From NCBI RefSeq assembly GCF_902859875.1, contig NZ_CADIKF010000017.1:58651-122650 (forward strand): DNA of 64,000 bases. Reading direction: 5' to 3'. The notes under the pieces are model-generated. The model was not told where the DNA came from and searched no databases. It saw nothing but the letters and a program-made list of their open reading frames with translations. Origin of the DNA: Paraburkholderia solisilvae (GTDB taxonomy: Bacteria > Pseudomonadota > Gammaproteobacteria > Burkholderiales > Burkholderiaceae). This document shows, piece after piece, positions 27,715-36,905 of the stretch. Position 1 is the stretch's first letter, and each line of letters opens with the position of its first letter. Made by a program: the position numbers and the translations under genes.

Positions 27715-28202
27715 ACGCGCCGCCGCGCGTCGTGACGATCGGCGAAACGTTCAGCTCGACGCTCGCATTGAGCGCGGCGTCGGTGAAGTCGTTTGCGACG
27801 CTGGTCAACGACCTGAACCCGCTGCATCACGACGACGCATATGCGGCGCACAGCCGCTTCGGCGGATTGATCGCATCGGGCACACAGCCGAGCGCGCATT
27901 TGATGGCGCTGGTCGCCACGCATTTCTCGCAGTACGCACAGCCGCTTGGCCTCGAGTTCGATATCAAGCTGACGCAGGCGGTGCGCAGCGACGACACGCT
28001 GACCTTCACATGGCACGTGCGCAGCGCGTTCTGGAAGCCGAGCCTGAACGGCGATCTGGCGCAGCTCGACGGCCAGGTGGTGAACCAGCGCGGCGAAACC
28101 GTGCTGCGCGCTCGCGCGACGGTACTCGTGATGCCGAAGCCCGTATCCCGACCTGCGCGCAACGGCGAGCGCGAAGGCAAACGCGAAGGCGGTGCGCAAT
28201 GA
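27711..28202 (+). CDS. MaoC-like acyl dehydratase (hotdog fold)
   Basis: 163 residues. The hydratase-2 motif is present as [19 protein letters not shown] followed by [20 protein letters not shown], with the Asp/His pair of R-specific enoyl-CoA hydratases. It probably hydrates or dehydrates an acyl-CoA. The C-terminal 15 residues are a charged Arg/Glu/Gly tail. Starts and stops overlap the DUF1289 and MBL genes (ATGA at both ends). Confidence 0.85.
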   Translation: MNAPPRVVTIGETFSSTLALSAASVKSFATLVNDLNPLHHDDAYAAHSRFGGLIASGTQPSAHLMALVATHFSQYAQPLGLEFDIKLTQAVRSDDTLTFTWHVRSAFWKPSLNGDLAQLDGQVVNQRGETVLRARATVLVMPKPVSRPARNGEREGKREGGAQ

Positions 28203-29119
28203 TCCGCCTGCCTGCGTCGATACGCGTTTTCGAACGCGGCTGGCTGTCGTCGAACAACGTGTTGCTGACCGACGAGCGTCACACCGTGCTGGTCGATACC
28301 GGCTACGCGACTCATGCGCGGCAAACCGTCGCGCTCGTGCGGCACGCGCTTGGCGCACGGCCGCTCGATTGCATCATCAATACCCATCTGCACTCGGACC
28401 ATTGCGGCGGCAATGCGTTGCTGCAACGGACATGGCCGTGCGACACGCTGATTCCATCCACTGAATTGGACACCGTGCAGCAATGGGACGAGTCGCGCCT
28501 GACGTTTCACGCAACCGGGCAGTGCTGCGAACGCTTTGCGGCTACCGGCACGCTCGCGCCCGGCATGCACCTCGAACTCGGCGCGCTCGACTGGCAGGTG
28601 CTGGGGGCGCCGGGCCACGATCCGCATTCGCTGATGCTGTACTGCGCGGACGAGCGCGTGCTGATCAGCGCGGACGCGCTGTGGGAAAACGGCTTCGGCG
28701 TGATTTTTCCGGAACTGGACGGCGCAAGCGGCTTTGCGGAACAGCAAGCGGTGCTTGAACTGATCGCGAGCCTTGACGTATCGCTGGTCATTCCCGGCCA
28801 TGGTGCGCCGTTTGCCAACGTGCAGCAGGCGCTCGACCGCGCGTTCTCGCGTGTCGCATGGCTGCGCGCGGATCCGCGGCGTAACGCGAAAAATGCGCTC
28901 AAGGTGTTGTTCGTGTTCAGACTGCTCGACGTGCGCACGACGCACTTCGACGCACTGACCGGGATGCTCGACAACGCCAGCGCGATGCGCGCCGCGGCGG
29001 CACTGCTGGCGCCGCGCGACGCATGGCCGGCGCTGGTGCGGCAGATCGTCGGCGAGCTTGCGGGCGACGGCGGCGCGCTGCGCGTCGACGGCGAATGCGT
29101 GGCCGCGCGGCTGCCGTGA
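28199..29119 (+). CDS. MBL-fold metallo-hydrolase
   Basis: 306 residues with the dinuclear zinc motif INTHLHSDHCGGNALL, the downstream ligands in LGAPGHDPHSLMLY and ISADALWENGFGV, and the last His in LVIPGHGAPF. The family includes glyoxalase-II-like and lactonase-like enzymes; the substrate is unknown. It ends the HMG-CoA lyase / YbaK / DUF1289 / MaoC run, and the context suggests acyl-CoA or thioester chemistry. Confidence 0.88.
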   Translation: MIRLPASIRVFERGWLSSNNVLLTDERHTVLVDTGYATHARQTVALVRHALGARPLDCIINTHLHSDHCGGNALLQRTWPCDTLIPSTELDTVQQWDESRLTFHATGQCCERFAATGTLAPGMHLELGALDWQVLGAPGHDPHSLMLYCADERVLISADALWENGFGVIFPELDGASGFAEQQAVLELIASLDVSLVIPGHGAPFANVQQALDRAFSRVAWLRADPRRNAKNALKVLFVFRLLDVRTTHFDALTGMLDNASAMRAAAALLAPRDAWPALVRQIVGELAGDGGALRVDGECVAARLP

Positions 29120-29137
29120 ATTGAATGCCGGCGGCAC

Positions 29138-29173
29138 AAAAAAGAAAGCCGCTCGGCAAGTCTGGCGAGCGGC
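29138..29173 (-). terminator. Terminator of the EamA gene (minus strand)
   Basis: A perfect 8-bp stem GCCGCTCG / CGAGCGGC (29148-29155 and 29166-29173) has a run of A residues on its plus-strand left side (29138-29147). Read on the minus strand this is a stem followed by TTTCTTTTTT, a good Rho-independent terminator for the EamA transcript. It may also stop the converging MBL operon in part. Confidence 0.8.
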
Positions 29174-29351
29174 GCAATGCTATGTGACGTGATCAGCGTC
29201 GCTACAGATAATACTTCCACGACGCATAATCCCGCATCGGTGATTTCCCTACAGGCATCGGAATTCGGAAAATAAGACCGTCAACCCTGGCTTTACAGGC
29301 GTACCGGCGCGCGCATCGATGTCCGCCTTATGTTCCGGAATCCGTAGTATT

Positions 29352-30254
29352 TCAAGTTGATGAATATCGACGTATCGGCACGATGCGCCACCCCAGATTG
29401 ACGCCCGCGGCAGCCAGCAGAATCAGCACCGCGCCGAGCACCTGGACCCACGCGAGCTTTTGTCCAAAGGCAAACCTGTCAACCACGATCGCGACCACCG
29501 GATAGATAAACGACAACGCGCCGGTCATCGCCGTCGGCAGCTTCTGGATAGCGCCGTACAGCAGCACGTACATCACGCCGGTATTGACGACGCCGAGCGT
29601 CGCCAGTTGCAGCCAGTGAACGGCGCTGGTCGGCAATGCATCGAAGCGCACGAACGGCGCGAGCATCACCACGCCGGTTGCCGCGGTCATCAACGCGATC
29701 AGATGCGGCGGCGTCGACTTCAGGTACTTCGTGATGATCGACGACACCGCCCACAGAAACGCCGCGCCGGCCGCGAGCGCCACGCCTTGCAGATATTGTC
29801 CCGGCACGGCGAGCACCGCGGGCTCGACTTTCACGACGAGCACCAGTCCGGCGAACGCGATCGCCAGCCAGGCAATCGTCGACGCCGTGACGCGCTCGCG
29901 AAACACAAACGCGCCCAGCGCGATCAGCATGAACGGCTGCGTGCTGTAGACGGTGGTCGCCATCGAGATCGACGCGCGCGAATACGCGGCAAACAGCAGC
30001 ACCCAGTTGATGACGATCGCCACGCCGCCAAGCGTCGCGAGCGCAAGCATGCGCCACGTGAACAGCTTGCGCCGGAACAGGCCAAGCGCCGCGCACGCGA
30101 GCGCGAGCGTCGCGCCGCCGAACAGGCATCGAAAGAACACCACGTTCTGCGACGATTGCTGCGACGACACGACCAGCCAGCCGACCGTGCCGGATATCAG
30201 CATCGCCATGGTCATCTCGAGCGCGCCGCGCCGGACGTCGTTGCTGACAGCCAT
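29352..30254 (-). CDS. EamA-family (DMT) transporter
   Basis: 300 residues from the ATG at 30254, which follows a G-rich ribosome site (AGGGGG). Ten hydrophobic helices form the duplicated EamA fold; SQNVVFFRCLFGGATLALAC in helix 2 and the second-half SFIYPVVAIVVDRFAFGQKL are family-typical. It is an inner-membrane metabolite or amino-acid exporter of unknown substrate. It is divergent from an Lrp/AsnC regulator, which suggests amino-acid-controlled expression. The frame is open to 30317. Confidence 0.9.
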   Translation of the reverse strand: MAVSNDVRRGALEMTMAMLISGTVGWLVVSSQQSSQNVVFFRCLFGGATLALACAALGLFRRKLFTWRMLALATLGGVAIVINWVLLFAAYSRASISMATTVYSTQPFMLIALGAFVFRERVTASTIAWLAIAFAGLVLVVKVEPAVLAVPGQYLQGVALAAGAAFLWAVSSIITKYLKSTPPHLIALMTAATGVVMLAPFVRFDALPTSAVHWLQLATLGVVNTGVMYVLLYGAIQKLPTAMTGALSFIYPVVAIVVDRFAFGQKLAWVQVLGAVLILLAAAGVNLGWRIVPIRRYSST

Positions 30255-30366
30255 GTTGCCCCCTGCACCCATCACATTGATGGAAGCAGTGTAATGAATG
30301 TGCGGGGGCGAATACATGGCTAAACTAAAGCTGATGCGCTTATCGACCTTTCAAAAATAGGCTCTT

Positions 30367-30903
30367 ATGACAAAACGCCTCAGTTCCGGTATGTCGGCCG
30401 AATCCCCTGCCGTCGCTGCAGCGCAATTCGCCGCGCCGCTCGACGACACCGACCGCGCGCTGCTATGCGCGCTGGCCGGGAACGCGCGTCAGCCGGTCAG
30501 CGAACTGGCGCGCAGCGTCGGCCTGTCGGCGCCAGCGACGGCCGAGCGCTTGCGCCGGCTCGAAGCGTCGGGTGTGATCGAATGCTTCACGGTGCAGATC
30601 GATCCGCGCGCGCTCGGTTATACGTTGCAGGCCATCGTGCGGGTCAAGCCGTTGCCCGGCCAGTTGCATCTGGTTGAAGAGGTGATCCGGCGCATTCCCG
30701 AGTTCGTCGAATGCGACAAGGTGACCGGCGACGACTGTTTCATTTGCCGCCTGTATCTGCGCTCGATCGAACATCTCGACGACATTCTGTCGAAGGTGAC
30801 CGAGCGCGCGGAGACCAGCACCGCGATCGTCAAGTCGACGCCGGTGCCGCGCCGACTGCCGCCGCTCGACGTGCGTGCGGCGCATGCGGCAAAGCGCAGC
30901 TAG
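30367..30903 (+). CDS. Lrp/AsnC-family transcriptional regulator
   Basis: 178 residues. After a 25-residue Ala-rich lead comes the AsnC helix-turn-helix (LDDTDRALLCALAGNARQPV, then SELARSVGLSAPATAERLRR, then LEASGVIECFTVQID) and the RAM ligand domain (VRVKPLPGQLHLVEEVIRRI, CDKVTGDDCFICRLYLRS). It is divergent from the EamA exporter with 112 bases between starts, a typical regulator/exporter pair. The effector, probably an amino acid, is unknown. Confidence 0.92.
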   Translation: MTKRLSSGMSAESPAVAAAQFAAPLDDTDRALLCALAGNARQPVSELARSVGLSAPATAERLRRLEASGVIECFTVQIDPRALGYTLQAIVRVKPLPGQLHLVEEVIRRIPEFVECDKVTGDDCFICRLYLRSIEHLDDILSKVTERAETSTAIVKSTPVPRRLPPLDVRAAHAAKRS

Positions 30904-30909
30904 CGGCGG

Positions 30910-31797
30910 CTAGGATTCGATAGCTTCGAAAAACGACAGCATTTCGGCAAGCAGCTCGTCGTGCGCTTCCTCGGGAATGTAGTGGCCGCATGGCAGCGCC
31001 CGGCCGCTCACATCCCGCGCGACCTTGCGCCACTCGGCAAGCGGCTCGAAGCATCGCTCGATCACACCCTGCGCGCCCCATAGCACACGCAGCGGGCAAC
31101 CGGTCCGGTTGCCGCGCTCGAGGTCCGCGCGGTCGTGTTCGAGATCGATCGTAGCAGCGGCGCGGTAGTCCTCGCACATCGCATGCACCGCGCCGGGCTG
31201 CCGCAGCGCGCGCCGATACGCGTCGAGCGCCTCGGGTGCGAACGGCGCGAGCCCCGCGTGAGTCGTCATCACCTGGTCGACGTAGGCCGACGGATTCGCT
31301 TCGATCAGCGTCTCCGGAAACGGCGCCGGCTGGATCAGGAAAAACCAGTGGAAATACGACGTCGCGAAGTCGCGGCCGGTGTTCTCGTACATCGCCAGCG
31401 TCGGCGCGATGTCGAGCAGCATCAGACGCTCGACCGCGTGCGGATGATCGAGCGTCATCCGGTGCGCGACACGCGCGCCGCGGTCGTGCGCGCAAACGAG
31501 AAAACGCTCGAAGCCGAAGTGACGCATCACGGCGACCTGATCGGCCGCCATCGCACGCTTCGAATACGGCTCGTGCGCGGCGTCGCTCGGCGGTTTCGCC
31601 GACGCGCCGTAGCCGCGCAGGTCGGTCGCGATCACGGTGAAGTGTTCGGCGAGGCGCGCGGCGCACCGATGCCAGATCAGATAGTTCTGCGGATGACCGT
31701 GCAGCAGCAGCAGAGGCGGTCCCGCTCCGCCCTTGACGCCGTGTATGTCGACGCCGTTCGCATCGACGCGAAACGGTGTGAAGTGCTCGAAGAACAT
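30910..31797 (-). CDS. Alpha/beta hydrolase, haloacetate (fluoroacetate) dehalogenase-like
   Basis: 295 residues. The nucleophile is Asp105 in LVCAHDRGARVAHRMTLDHP, as in haloacetate dehalogenases and epoxide hydrolases, not Ser. Supporting features are the oxyanion motif LLLHGHPQNYLIWH, the cap-domain pattern SYFHWFFLIQPAPFPE and CEDYRAAATIDLEHD (halide/fluoride-binding Trp, His and Tyr positions in this family), and the terminal His in LPCGHYIPEEAHDELL. It likely hydrolyses a small 2-haloacid or an epoxide. It is convergent with the Lrp gene, six bases apart. Confidence 0.85.
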   Translation of the reverse strand: MFFEHFTPFRVDANGVDIHGVKGGAGPPLLLLHGHPQNYLIWHRCAARLAEHFTVIATDLRGYGASAKPPSDAAHEPYSKRAMAADQVAVMRHFGFERFLVCAHDRGARVAHRMTLDHPHAVERLMLLDIAPTLAMYENTGRDFATSYFHWFFLIQPAPFPETLIEANPSAYVDQVMTTHAGLAPFAPEALDAYRRALRQPGAVHAMCEDYRAAATIDLEHDRADLERGNRTGCPLRVLWGAQGVIERCFEPLAEWRKVARDVSGRALPCGHYIPEEAHDELLAEMLSFFEAIES

Positions 31798-32170
31798 CGG
31801 TGCATGCCTGTTGTCGTTATGAGTCTGCGCATTGTAGAAGCCCGATGCGATCGCGCGAGGTGGGTTAGCCCACGCAGATATAGAAACCGAACTCTCCTTC
31901 CAGTCGTCGGCCGCAGACGGAGCGTGACACGCATGTCTATAATCGAACGATCGTTCTTAAGTCGATATCTTTAGCCGGCTGGCGCTGGCTGCATTGCTGC
32001 GGCGCGCATTGGACGCATGCGAATGCGTTCGCATGTATTCAATGCGTCTACCGCCATCCGCCATTGCCGGTCACGCATTGCCGGTCACGCGCGGCTTACC
32101 GCTACACTCATCGTGCCGGACCGGCGCTCGACGAGCGCCCCGTTCCGCCTTCTGAAGGGAGATCTCCGCC
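31798..32170. other. Divergent intergenic region with a palindromic site
   Basis: 373 bases between the dehalogenase-like gene (minus) and nitronate monooxygenase (plus). It contains TATAAT followed by a 12-bp palindrome (entry at 31938-31956) and a CGCATT/ATTGCCGGTCACGC direct repeat near 32060-32090. No gene was recognised. Confidence 0.45.
31938..31956 (+). promoter_or_regulatory. TATAAT box overlapping a GAACGATCGTTC palindrome
   Basis: A consensus -10 hexamer TATAAT (31938-31943) is followed one base later by the perfect 12-bp palindrome GAACGATCGTTC (31945-31956). This is the kind of symmetric site bound by TetR-type repressors, placed where it would block initiation. No -35 consensus and no regulator gene is adjacent. 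The nearest plus-strand gene starts at 32171. Confidence 0.45.
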
Positions 32171-33130
32171 ATGGCATTGCCCGCCGTTCTGCAGAACCTC
32201 ACGCTGCCGGTCGTCGCCGCGCCGATGTTTATCGTCAGCTACCCGGAACTCGTGCTTGCGCAGTGCAAGGCCGGCATCGTCGGCGCTTTTCCTGCGCTCA
32301 ATGCGCGTCCGGCGGAGCGCCTCGGCGAATGGCTCACGCAGATTCAAACCGCCCTTGCCGACCATCAGGCCGCGCATCCGGATGCGGTGATCGGGCCGAT
32401 CGCGGTCAACCAGATCGTCCATCAGTCGAACGAGCGGCTCGAACACGACGTGCGCGTCTGCGTCGAGCACAAGGTGCCGATTTTCATCACGAGTCTGCGG
32501 GCGCCTGCGAAGGAGATCATCGATGCGGTGCATAGCTATGGCGGCATCGTGCTGCATGACGTGATCAATCTGCGTCATGCGAACAAGGCGCTCGAAGCGG
32601 GCGTCGACGGGCTGATTCTGGTCGCCGCCGGCGCGGGCGGACATGCGGGCACCACGTCGCCGTTCGCGCTCGTCGGCGAAGTGCGGCGCATCTTCGACGG
32701 GCCGATCGTGCTGTCGGGCGCGATCGCGAACGGCGGCTCGATCCTCGCCGCGCAAGCGATGGGCGCCGATCTCGCGTATATGGGCACGCGTTTCATCGCG
32801 ACCCAGGAGGCGCATGCGGCCGACGGCTACAAGCACGCGATCGTCAATGCGAGCGCGGCGGACATCATTTATACGAACCTGTTCACCGGCGTGCATGGCA
32901 ATTACATTCGCGAAAGCATCGTTGCCGCAGGGCTCGATCCGGATGCGCTGCCCGCGTCGGACAAATCGAAAATGGACTTTGCGAACGAAAAGTCGAAGGC
33001 CTGGCGCGACATCTGGGGCGCGGGGCAGGGCGTCGGTCTGATGGACGACGCGCCGAGCGTCGCCGAGCTCGTCGCGCGGCTCAAGCAGGAATACGCGGAC
33101 GCGAAGGCGCGGCTCGGCATCGCGCGTTGA
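32171..33130 (+). CDS. Nitronate monooxygenase (2-nitropropane dioxygenase family)
   Basis: 319 residues. This FMN-dependent enzyme oxidises alkyl nitronates to carbonyl compounds and nitrite. Family features: N-terminal LPVVAAPMFIVSYPELVLAQ, the FMN-phosphate region VDGLILVAAGAGGHAGTTSP, GPIVLSGAIANGGSILAAQA and MGTRFIATQEAHA. A GGGAGA ribosome site precedes the ATG. It has its own transcription unit. Confidence 0.92.
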   Translation: MALPAVLQNLTLPVVAAPMFIVSYPELVLAQCKAGIVGAFPALNARPAERLGEWLTQIQTALADHQAAHPDAVIGPIAVNQIVHQSNERLEHDVRVCVEHKVPIFITSLRAPAKEIIDAVHSYGGIVLHDVINLRHANKALEAGVDGLILVAAGAGGHAGTTSPFALVGEVRRIFDGPIVLSGAIANGGSILAAQAMGADLAYMGTRFIATQEAHAADGYKHAIVNASAADIIYTNLFTGVHGNYIRESIVAAGLDPDALPASDKSKMDFANEKSKAWRDIWGAGQGVGLMDDAPSVAELVARLKQEYADAKARLGIAR

Positions 33131-33278
33131 GTCGGATAGGCCGCCTGCCGGCAGCGGGAACGGCGCCGGTTCAGCGGCCGTGGCCGACACTTGCAAATCA
33201 GCCGCCATCGAACGGCTTGCCGACCGGCCGGTCCGGATGCATCGCGTCGTATTCATCGCGACCGGAACGGCGGGTATT

Positions 33279-34217
33279 TCAACTGACCGCGAGCGCGCGC
33301 ACCTGTTCGAGCGCCGGCCACAACGACTCGCTCGCGAACCGCTCGGCGAGGAAATCGACGAACGAACGCACCTTCGCCGACACATGCCGGCGACTCGCGT
33401 ACATCACGTGAATCGGCAGCTCGCGCGGCGGCAGTGCATCGACGAGCAGCGGCACGAGCCGCCCCGCGGCGAGATCGTCGCCGACCACTTCGGTGCCGAG
33501 CAGCGCGATCGCCGCGCCTTGCAGCACGACCACGCGCAGCGCCTCGAGGTGATTGACCACCATGTTGCCGGCAACCCGCAACGGCACGCCGCCGCCGTTC
33601 GCGGCGGCAGCCAGCTCCTGCGCGGACACGCCCGAATATTCGATGAAGTTGTGTTGCGTGAGATCCGCGAGCGTCTTCGGCACGCCGTGCCGCTTCAGAT
33701 AATCCGGCGACGCGCACAGCACGATATGCGCGGTCGCCACCTGCCGCGCGATCAGCGACGACGACTTGAGCCCCGTCGGCGACGCGCGGATCGCCACGTC
33801 GAACCCTTCGTCGATCATCTCGACCACGCGGTCGGACAACGTGATGTCTACCGTGACCTGCGGATAAAGCGTCGCGTAATCGGCGATCGCGCTCATCACA
33901 TGACGCAAGCCGAACGCCGACAGCGACGACACGCGCAGCCGCCCTTGCGGCACGACGCTCGCCGCGCCGACCGCCTGCTCCGCCTCGTCGAGCTCGGCCA
34001 GCACCTGACTGAGCCGCTCGTAGTATTCGCGACCGGCCTCGGTGGGCGCGACCCGGCGTGTCGTGCGGTTCAGGAGGCGCGCGTTGAGTTGCTGCTCGAG
34101 ATGCATCACGTGCTTGCTCGCCATCGCCGCCGACATGTCCATCCGCTCGGCGGCGCCGACAAAGCTGCCGACTTCGACGACGTGACGAAACACCTTCATG
34201 CTGACCAGCGTATCCAT
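33279..34217 (-). CDS. LysR-family transcriptional regulator
   Basis: 312 residues from the ATG at 34217 (the frame is open to 34292). The N-terminal winged helix-turn-helix (VFRHVVEVGSFVGAAERMDM, SAAMASKHVMHLEQQLNARL, LNRTTRRVAPTEAGREYYER) is classic LTTR and is followed by an effector-binding domain of the PBP2_CrgA type. The target is unknown. It lies between nitronate monooxygenase and a porin; the porin runs in the same direction upstream. Confidence 0.92.
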   Translation of the reverse strand: MDTLVSMKVFRHVVEVGSFVGAAERMDMSAAMASKHVMHLEQQLNARLLNRTTRRVAPTEAGREYYERLSQVLAELDEAEQAVGAASVVPQGRLRVSSLSAFGLRHVMSAIADYATLYPQVTVDITLSDRVVEMIDEGFDVAIRASPTGLKSSSLIARQVATAHIVLCASPDYLKRHGVPKTLADLTQHNFIEYSGVSAQELAAAANGGGVPLRVAGNMVVNHLEALRVVVLQGAAIALLGTEVVGDDLAAGRLVPLLVDALPPRELPIHVMYASRRHVSAKVRSFVDFLAERFASESLWPALEQVRALAVS

Positions 34218-34344
34218 GGGCAAATCGCTCGCGACAGGAAACAATCGTTGAATTCCCGTCGACTTTATCAAATAGCGGTCAGCAAAGCGCACGCATTACC
34301 TGGAACTGCCTCGTCAGGGCCGCTCGCGCGCCGCGCGGAATCGC

Positions 34345-35529
34345 TCAGAACTTCGTGCGCATGCCGACGCCGAACGTGTCGCCGGTCGACTGGCCGGAAA
34401 AGTGGTCGTACAGGTAGGCGGCGTAGACATCGGTCCGCTTCGATAGCGGATAGTCGTAGCCCACGGCCCACGTCTGGCGCGTCTGATCGAGGCCGCCTGC
34501 GTCGCGCGACCAGGCGTACGACGCCATCACGGTGCCCGGCCCGGCCGGCACCGTGACGCCGCCCTGCGCGGTATTCACGTGCCAGCTGCCCATCTGCTGG
34601 TCGTTCTTCGTGTACATGTACTGGCCGTAGAACTTGACGAACTTCAGGTCGTACGTGACGCCGAACTGGCCGACGCCCTGGCTCTTCATGCCGGACACGA
34701 GCGTATCGAGGTCGGCGGGATCGTTGTTGAAGTTCACGTACTGATAGACGCCGGTCGCCGCGAACGGCCCGTTGAAATACAGGAATTGCACGCTGTACTT
34801 TTTCGAGCCGTTCTGCCCGGCCGTGTTGCCGAACGCGTACATTGCGCTGCCGGAAAGGCCGTTGAAGCTCGGCGACGAATACTGGATCGCGTTGTTCCAG
34901 CCCGAGTCGCCGACCACGCCCTGGTCGGTCGTATAGGTCGGGAACGTGCCGAGGCCGAGGAACACGTGATACACCATCGGCGAGAACACGTACGAGTCGA
35001 TAAACGGATTGAAGAGAATCGTCGACACGAACAGGTGCGTGGTCAGGCGCCCGGCCGTCACCGTGCCATAAGGCGATTCGATACCGACGTACGAGTTGCG
35101 CGCGAAGAATGTGTCGCCATCGAAACGGCCGTAACGGCCGTTTTGCGCGCGGAAGAAGTCTTCGAGCGTGAAGATCGCCCTGACGCCGTTGCCGAGATCT
35201 TCGGAGCCCTTGATACCCCAGTACGAGGTCGACATCCCGCCGCCGGACACTTGCCACGCGCGCTCGCCGCCTGGAAATTTCTGGGCGCCGACCCATTCGT
35301 CTACCTGACCGTATAGCTGCACGCTCGACTGCGCATGGACCGAAGCGGCGCCGACGGCCAGCGCGACCGCGGCGCTCGCCTTCAGCATCAGGCCTGACGC
35401 ACGGCCCGGTGCATGGCCTGCCGCACAGCGGGTTTTACAGCCTGCTTCGGGACTTACCTCGGGACTTACCTCGGGACTCGCCTCGCGGCCGACGCCGCGG
35501 TCGACCTCACGGCTGATCGCTGTTCTCAT
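34345..35529 (-). CDS. Gram-negative porin (OmpC/Porin_4 type) with an extended leader
   Basis: 394 residues from the ATG at 35529, which has AGGAG at good spacing. The mature beta-barrel starts at about QSSVQLYGQVDEWVG and ends FGVGMRTKF with the terminal Phe needed for BAM insertion. Barrel signatures such as GNGVRAIFTLEDFFRAQNGR and RNSYVGIESPYGTVTAGRL mark the Burkholderia general porin family. The leader is odd: 47 extra residues (rich in Arg/Glu/Pro, with SPEV repeats) precede a normal signal peptide that begins at MLKASAAVALAVGAASVHA. Either translation really starts at that inner Met, or the signal peptide has a long n-region. Confidence 0.9.
   Translation of the reverse strand: MRTAISREVDRGVGREASPEVSPEVSPEAGCKTRCAAGHAPGRASGLMLKASAAVALAVGAASVHAQSSVQLYGQVDEWVGAQKFPGGERAWQVSGGGMSTSYWGIKGSEDLGNGVRAIFTLEDFFRAQNGRYGRFDGDTFFARNSYVGIESPYGTVTAGRLTTHLFVSTILFNPFIDSYVFSPMVYHVFLGLGTFPTYTTDQGVVGDSGWNNAIQYSSPSFNGLSGSAMYAFGNTAGQNGSKKYSVQFLYFNGPFAATGVYQYVNFNNDPADLDTLVSGMKSQGVGQFGVTYDLKFVKFYGQYMYTKNDQQMGSWHVNTAQGGVTVPAGPGTVMASYAWSRDAGGLDQTRQTWAVGYDYPLSKRTDVYAAYLYDHFSGQSTGDTFGVGMRTKF
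35447..35482 (-). repeat. 12-bp tandem repeat in the porin leader
   Basis: Three units of a 12-bp repeat (plus-strand TCGGGACTTACC) at 35447, 35459 and 35471 encode the SPEV-SPEV-SPEA part of the porin leader. The first two units are identical and the third has two changes. Confidence 0.9.
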
Positions 35530-35965
35530 CGGATCTCCTGTCTTTGTCAATTGGAATTGGGCTGGGCGGCGGGGCGCCCGGCGGTCCGTCTCGGTTAGCG
35601 ATCCGAACGACGAGCCAAGCTGGGCTGGATCATCTTTGCCGGCCATTTTTCTGGACAAAAACACGCAGGCTTATTGCGGGTATAGCGGTCTGAGTAGTTT
35701 GGTTGACTGACGAGTACGCGACGCGCGCATCGCTTCGCGCGGCGGAAACAGCGCGGCAGGTTCAGCGCAGCGCGGTTACGCCGCGAGTCTTACGCGGATG
35801 AAAGGGAAGACGGAGATGCGCTGTCGATCGATTCGCCACGCGCGCATCAATGGGCAGACGAGCACGCCCGGGTGCGCCGGTGAGCCGACGGATGAAAGCG
35901 GTGAGGGAGAAACTCAGGGCGCAGCGAGCTGCGGCTCGTTGCGGCTGGTCGCGGGCTAGTTGCCG
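35530..35965. other. Intergenic region upstream of the porin gene
   Basis: 436 bases. The first 150 presumably hold the porin promoter and its leader; no confident motif was seen. Short direct repeats (GTTGCGGCT, AGTTGCCGCTAGTTGCG) lie at about 35938-35970. No gene was recognised. Confidence 0.4.
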
Positions 35966-36409
35966 CTAGTTGCGATACGGAGACGCGCCTTGCTGCCGAC
36001 CGCTATCGACTGGCGGGCGCACAATCTGACGCGACACGCGCTCTTCGTTATAACGCGCGACGTCGTCGCGAATCGAACCGGTGTGCAGGGTCTGCGAATT
36101 GGCCGGCGGACGCGGCGTCACCCGCGTATCGGTGCTGACCGGTGTGATCGCGCCAGCATATTGGACACCGACGCGTTGGACGCCCGCACGTTGATCGCCG
36201 GCACGTTGCACCGCGGGTTGCATGCGTTGCCAGGCGGTATCGAACCCGGCCGTGGGCGGTGCGGTGGGAATCAGCGTCGCACTGAATGCGCGCCAGGACG
36301 CGTGTGCGTGAGTCGTCAACATGGGACTTGCATGGGCGAACGAAGCCGCGGCCGCGATGATCGCGCCCGAGAGCCAACACTTCGTTCGAGAAAACCCTGC
36401 ACTCACCAT
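35966..36409 (-). CDS. Hypothetical exported protein
   Basis: 147 residues from the ATG at 36409 (a GTG at 36412 precedes it). A signal peptide (RTKCWLSGAIIAAAASFAHA) suggests export. The mature part is low in structure, with a Gln/Arg/Val/Gly repeat region (QRAGDQRAGVQRVGVQYAG) and a C-terminus VARYNEERVSRQIVRPP ending in ASPYRN, a tail I have seen in small Burkholderia exported proteins of unknown role. No function is proposed. No ribosome site stands out. Confidence 0.6.
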   Translation of the reverse strand: MVSAGFSRTKCWLSGAIIAAAASFAHASPMLTTHAHASWRAFSATLIPTAPPTAGFDTAWQRMQPAVQRAGDQRAGVQRVGVQYAGAITPVSTDTRVTPRPPANSQTLHTGSIRDDVARYNEERVSRQIVRPPVDSGRQQGASPYRN

Positions 36410-36905
36410 CACTCACTCTGCCGGAAGCCCCGCCATGGGACGCTGCTGCAACCAGGCAGACGCACCGCGCGATGACCAGCGGCGCCTGCGTGGCACGCGG
36501 CACATGCGGCCGCGCCGGTTGCTCAACAAATCGCACGTCCCGATGGCCTTTCAGCAGTAATTTATGGGGGGGGCCTGGCAGTGTCGAGGCAAAAAATGTT
36601 ATGCCCTGAGCAGGGTTGTAACACCATGTTACGGCGTTCTTTTTCGGACGAATGACTTGTCGGAAAAGCACGACTGGCGGACGTTTGACGCATTTTCGCG
36701 ACGATGAAATAAGGGCTCGGAACGCCCTTGCCAGATGGACGACGGATGCCCTGTGCGCGCCACCGCCGATTCGCCGAAGCCCGTTGCGTTCATGCGTCAA
36801 ATGCATCAATCGATTCTGCAAATGAATTTGCATATTTAATCCTAATGCATGGAAAATACGTGTTTTCCCTAATGCCGCACGTTTTCCTCGCAACGAGATT
36901 TCAAG
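36410..36905. other. Divergent intergenic region with an inverted repeat
   Basis: About 495 bases between the exported hypothetical protein (minus) and the SBF-like transporter (plus). It has an 8-base G run near 36566-36573, a TTTTTCGGACGAATGACTTGTCGGAA stretch (shown here only as location about 36637-36664), and an AT-rich operator-like inverted repeat at 36817-36832. No gene was recognised. Confidence 0.4.
36817..36832 (+). promoter_or_regulatory. Operator-like inverted repeat upstream of the SBF-like transporter
   Basis: TGCAAAT and ATTTGCA are perfect 7-bp arms separated by two bases, 73 bases before the transporter ATG in an AT-rich stretch likely to hold its promoter. The binding protein is unknown. 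Confidence 0.4.
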
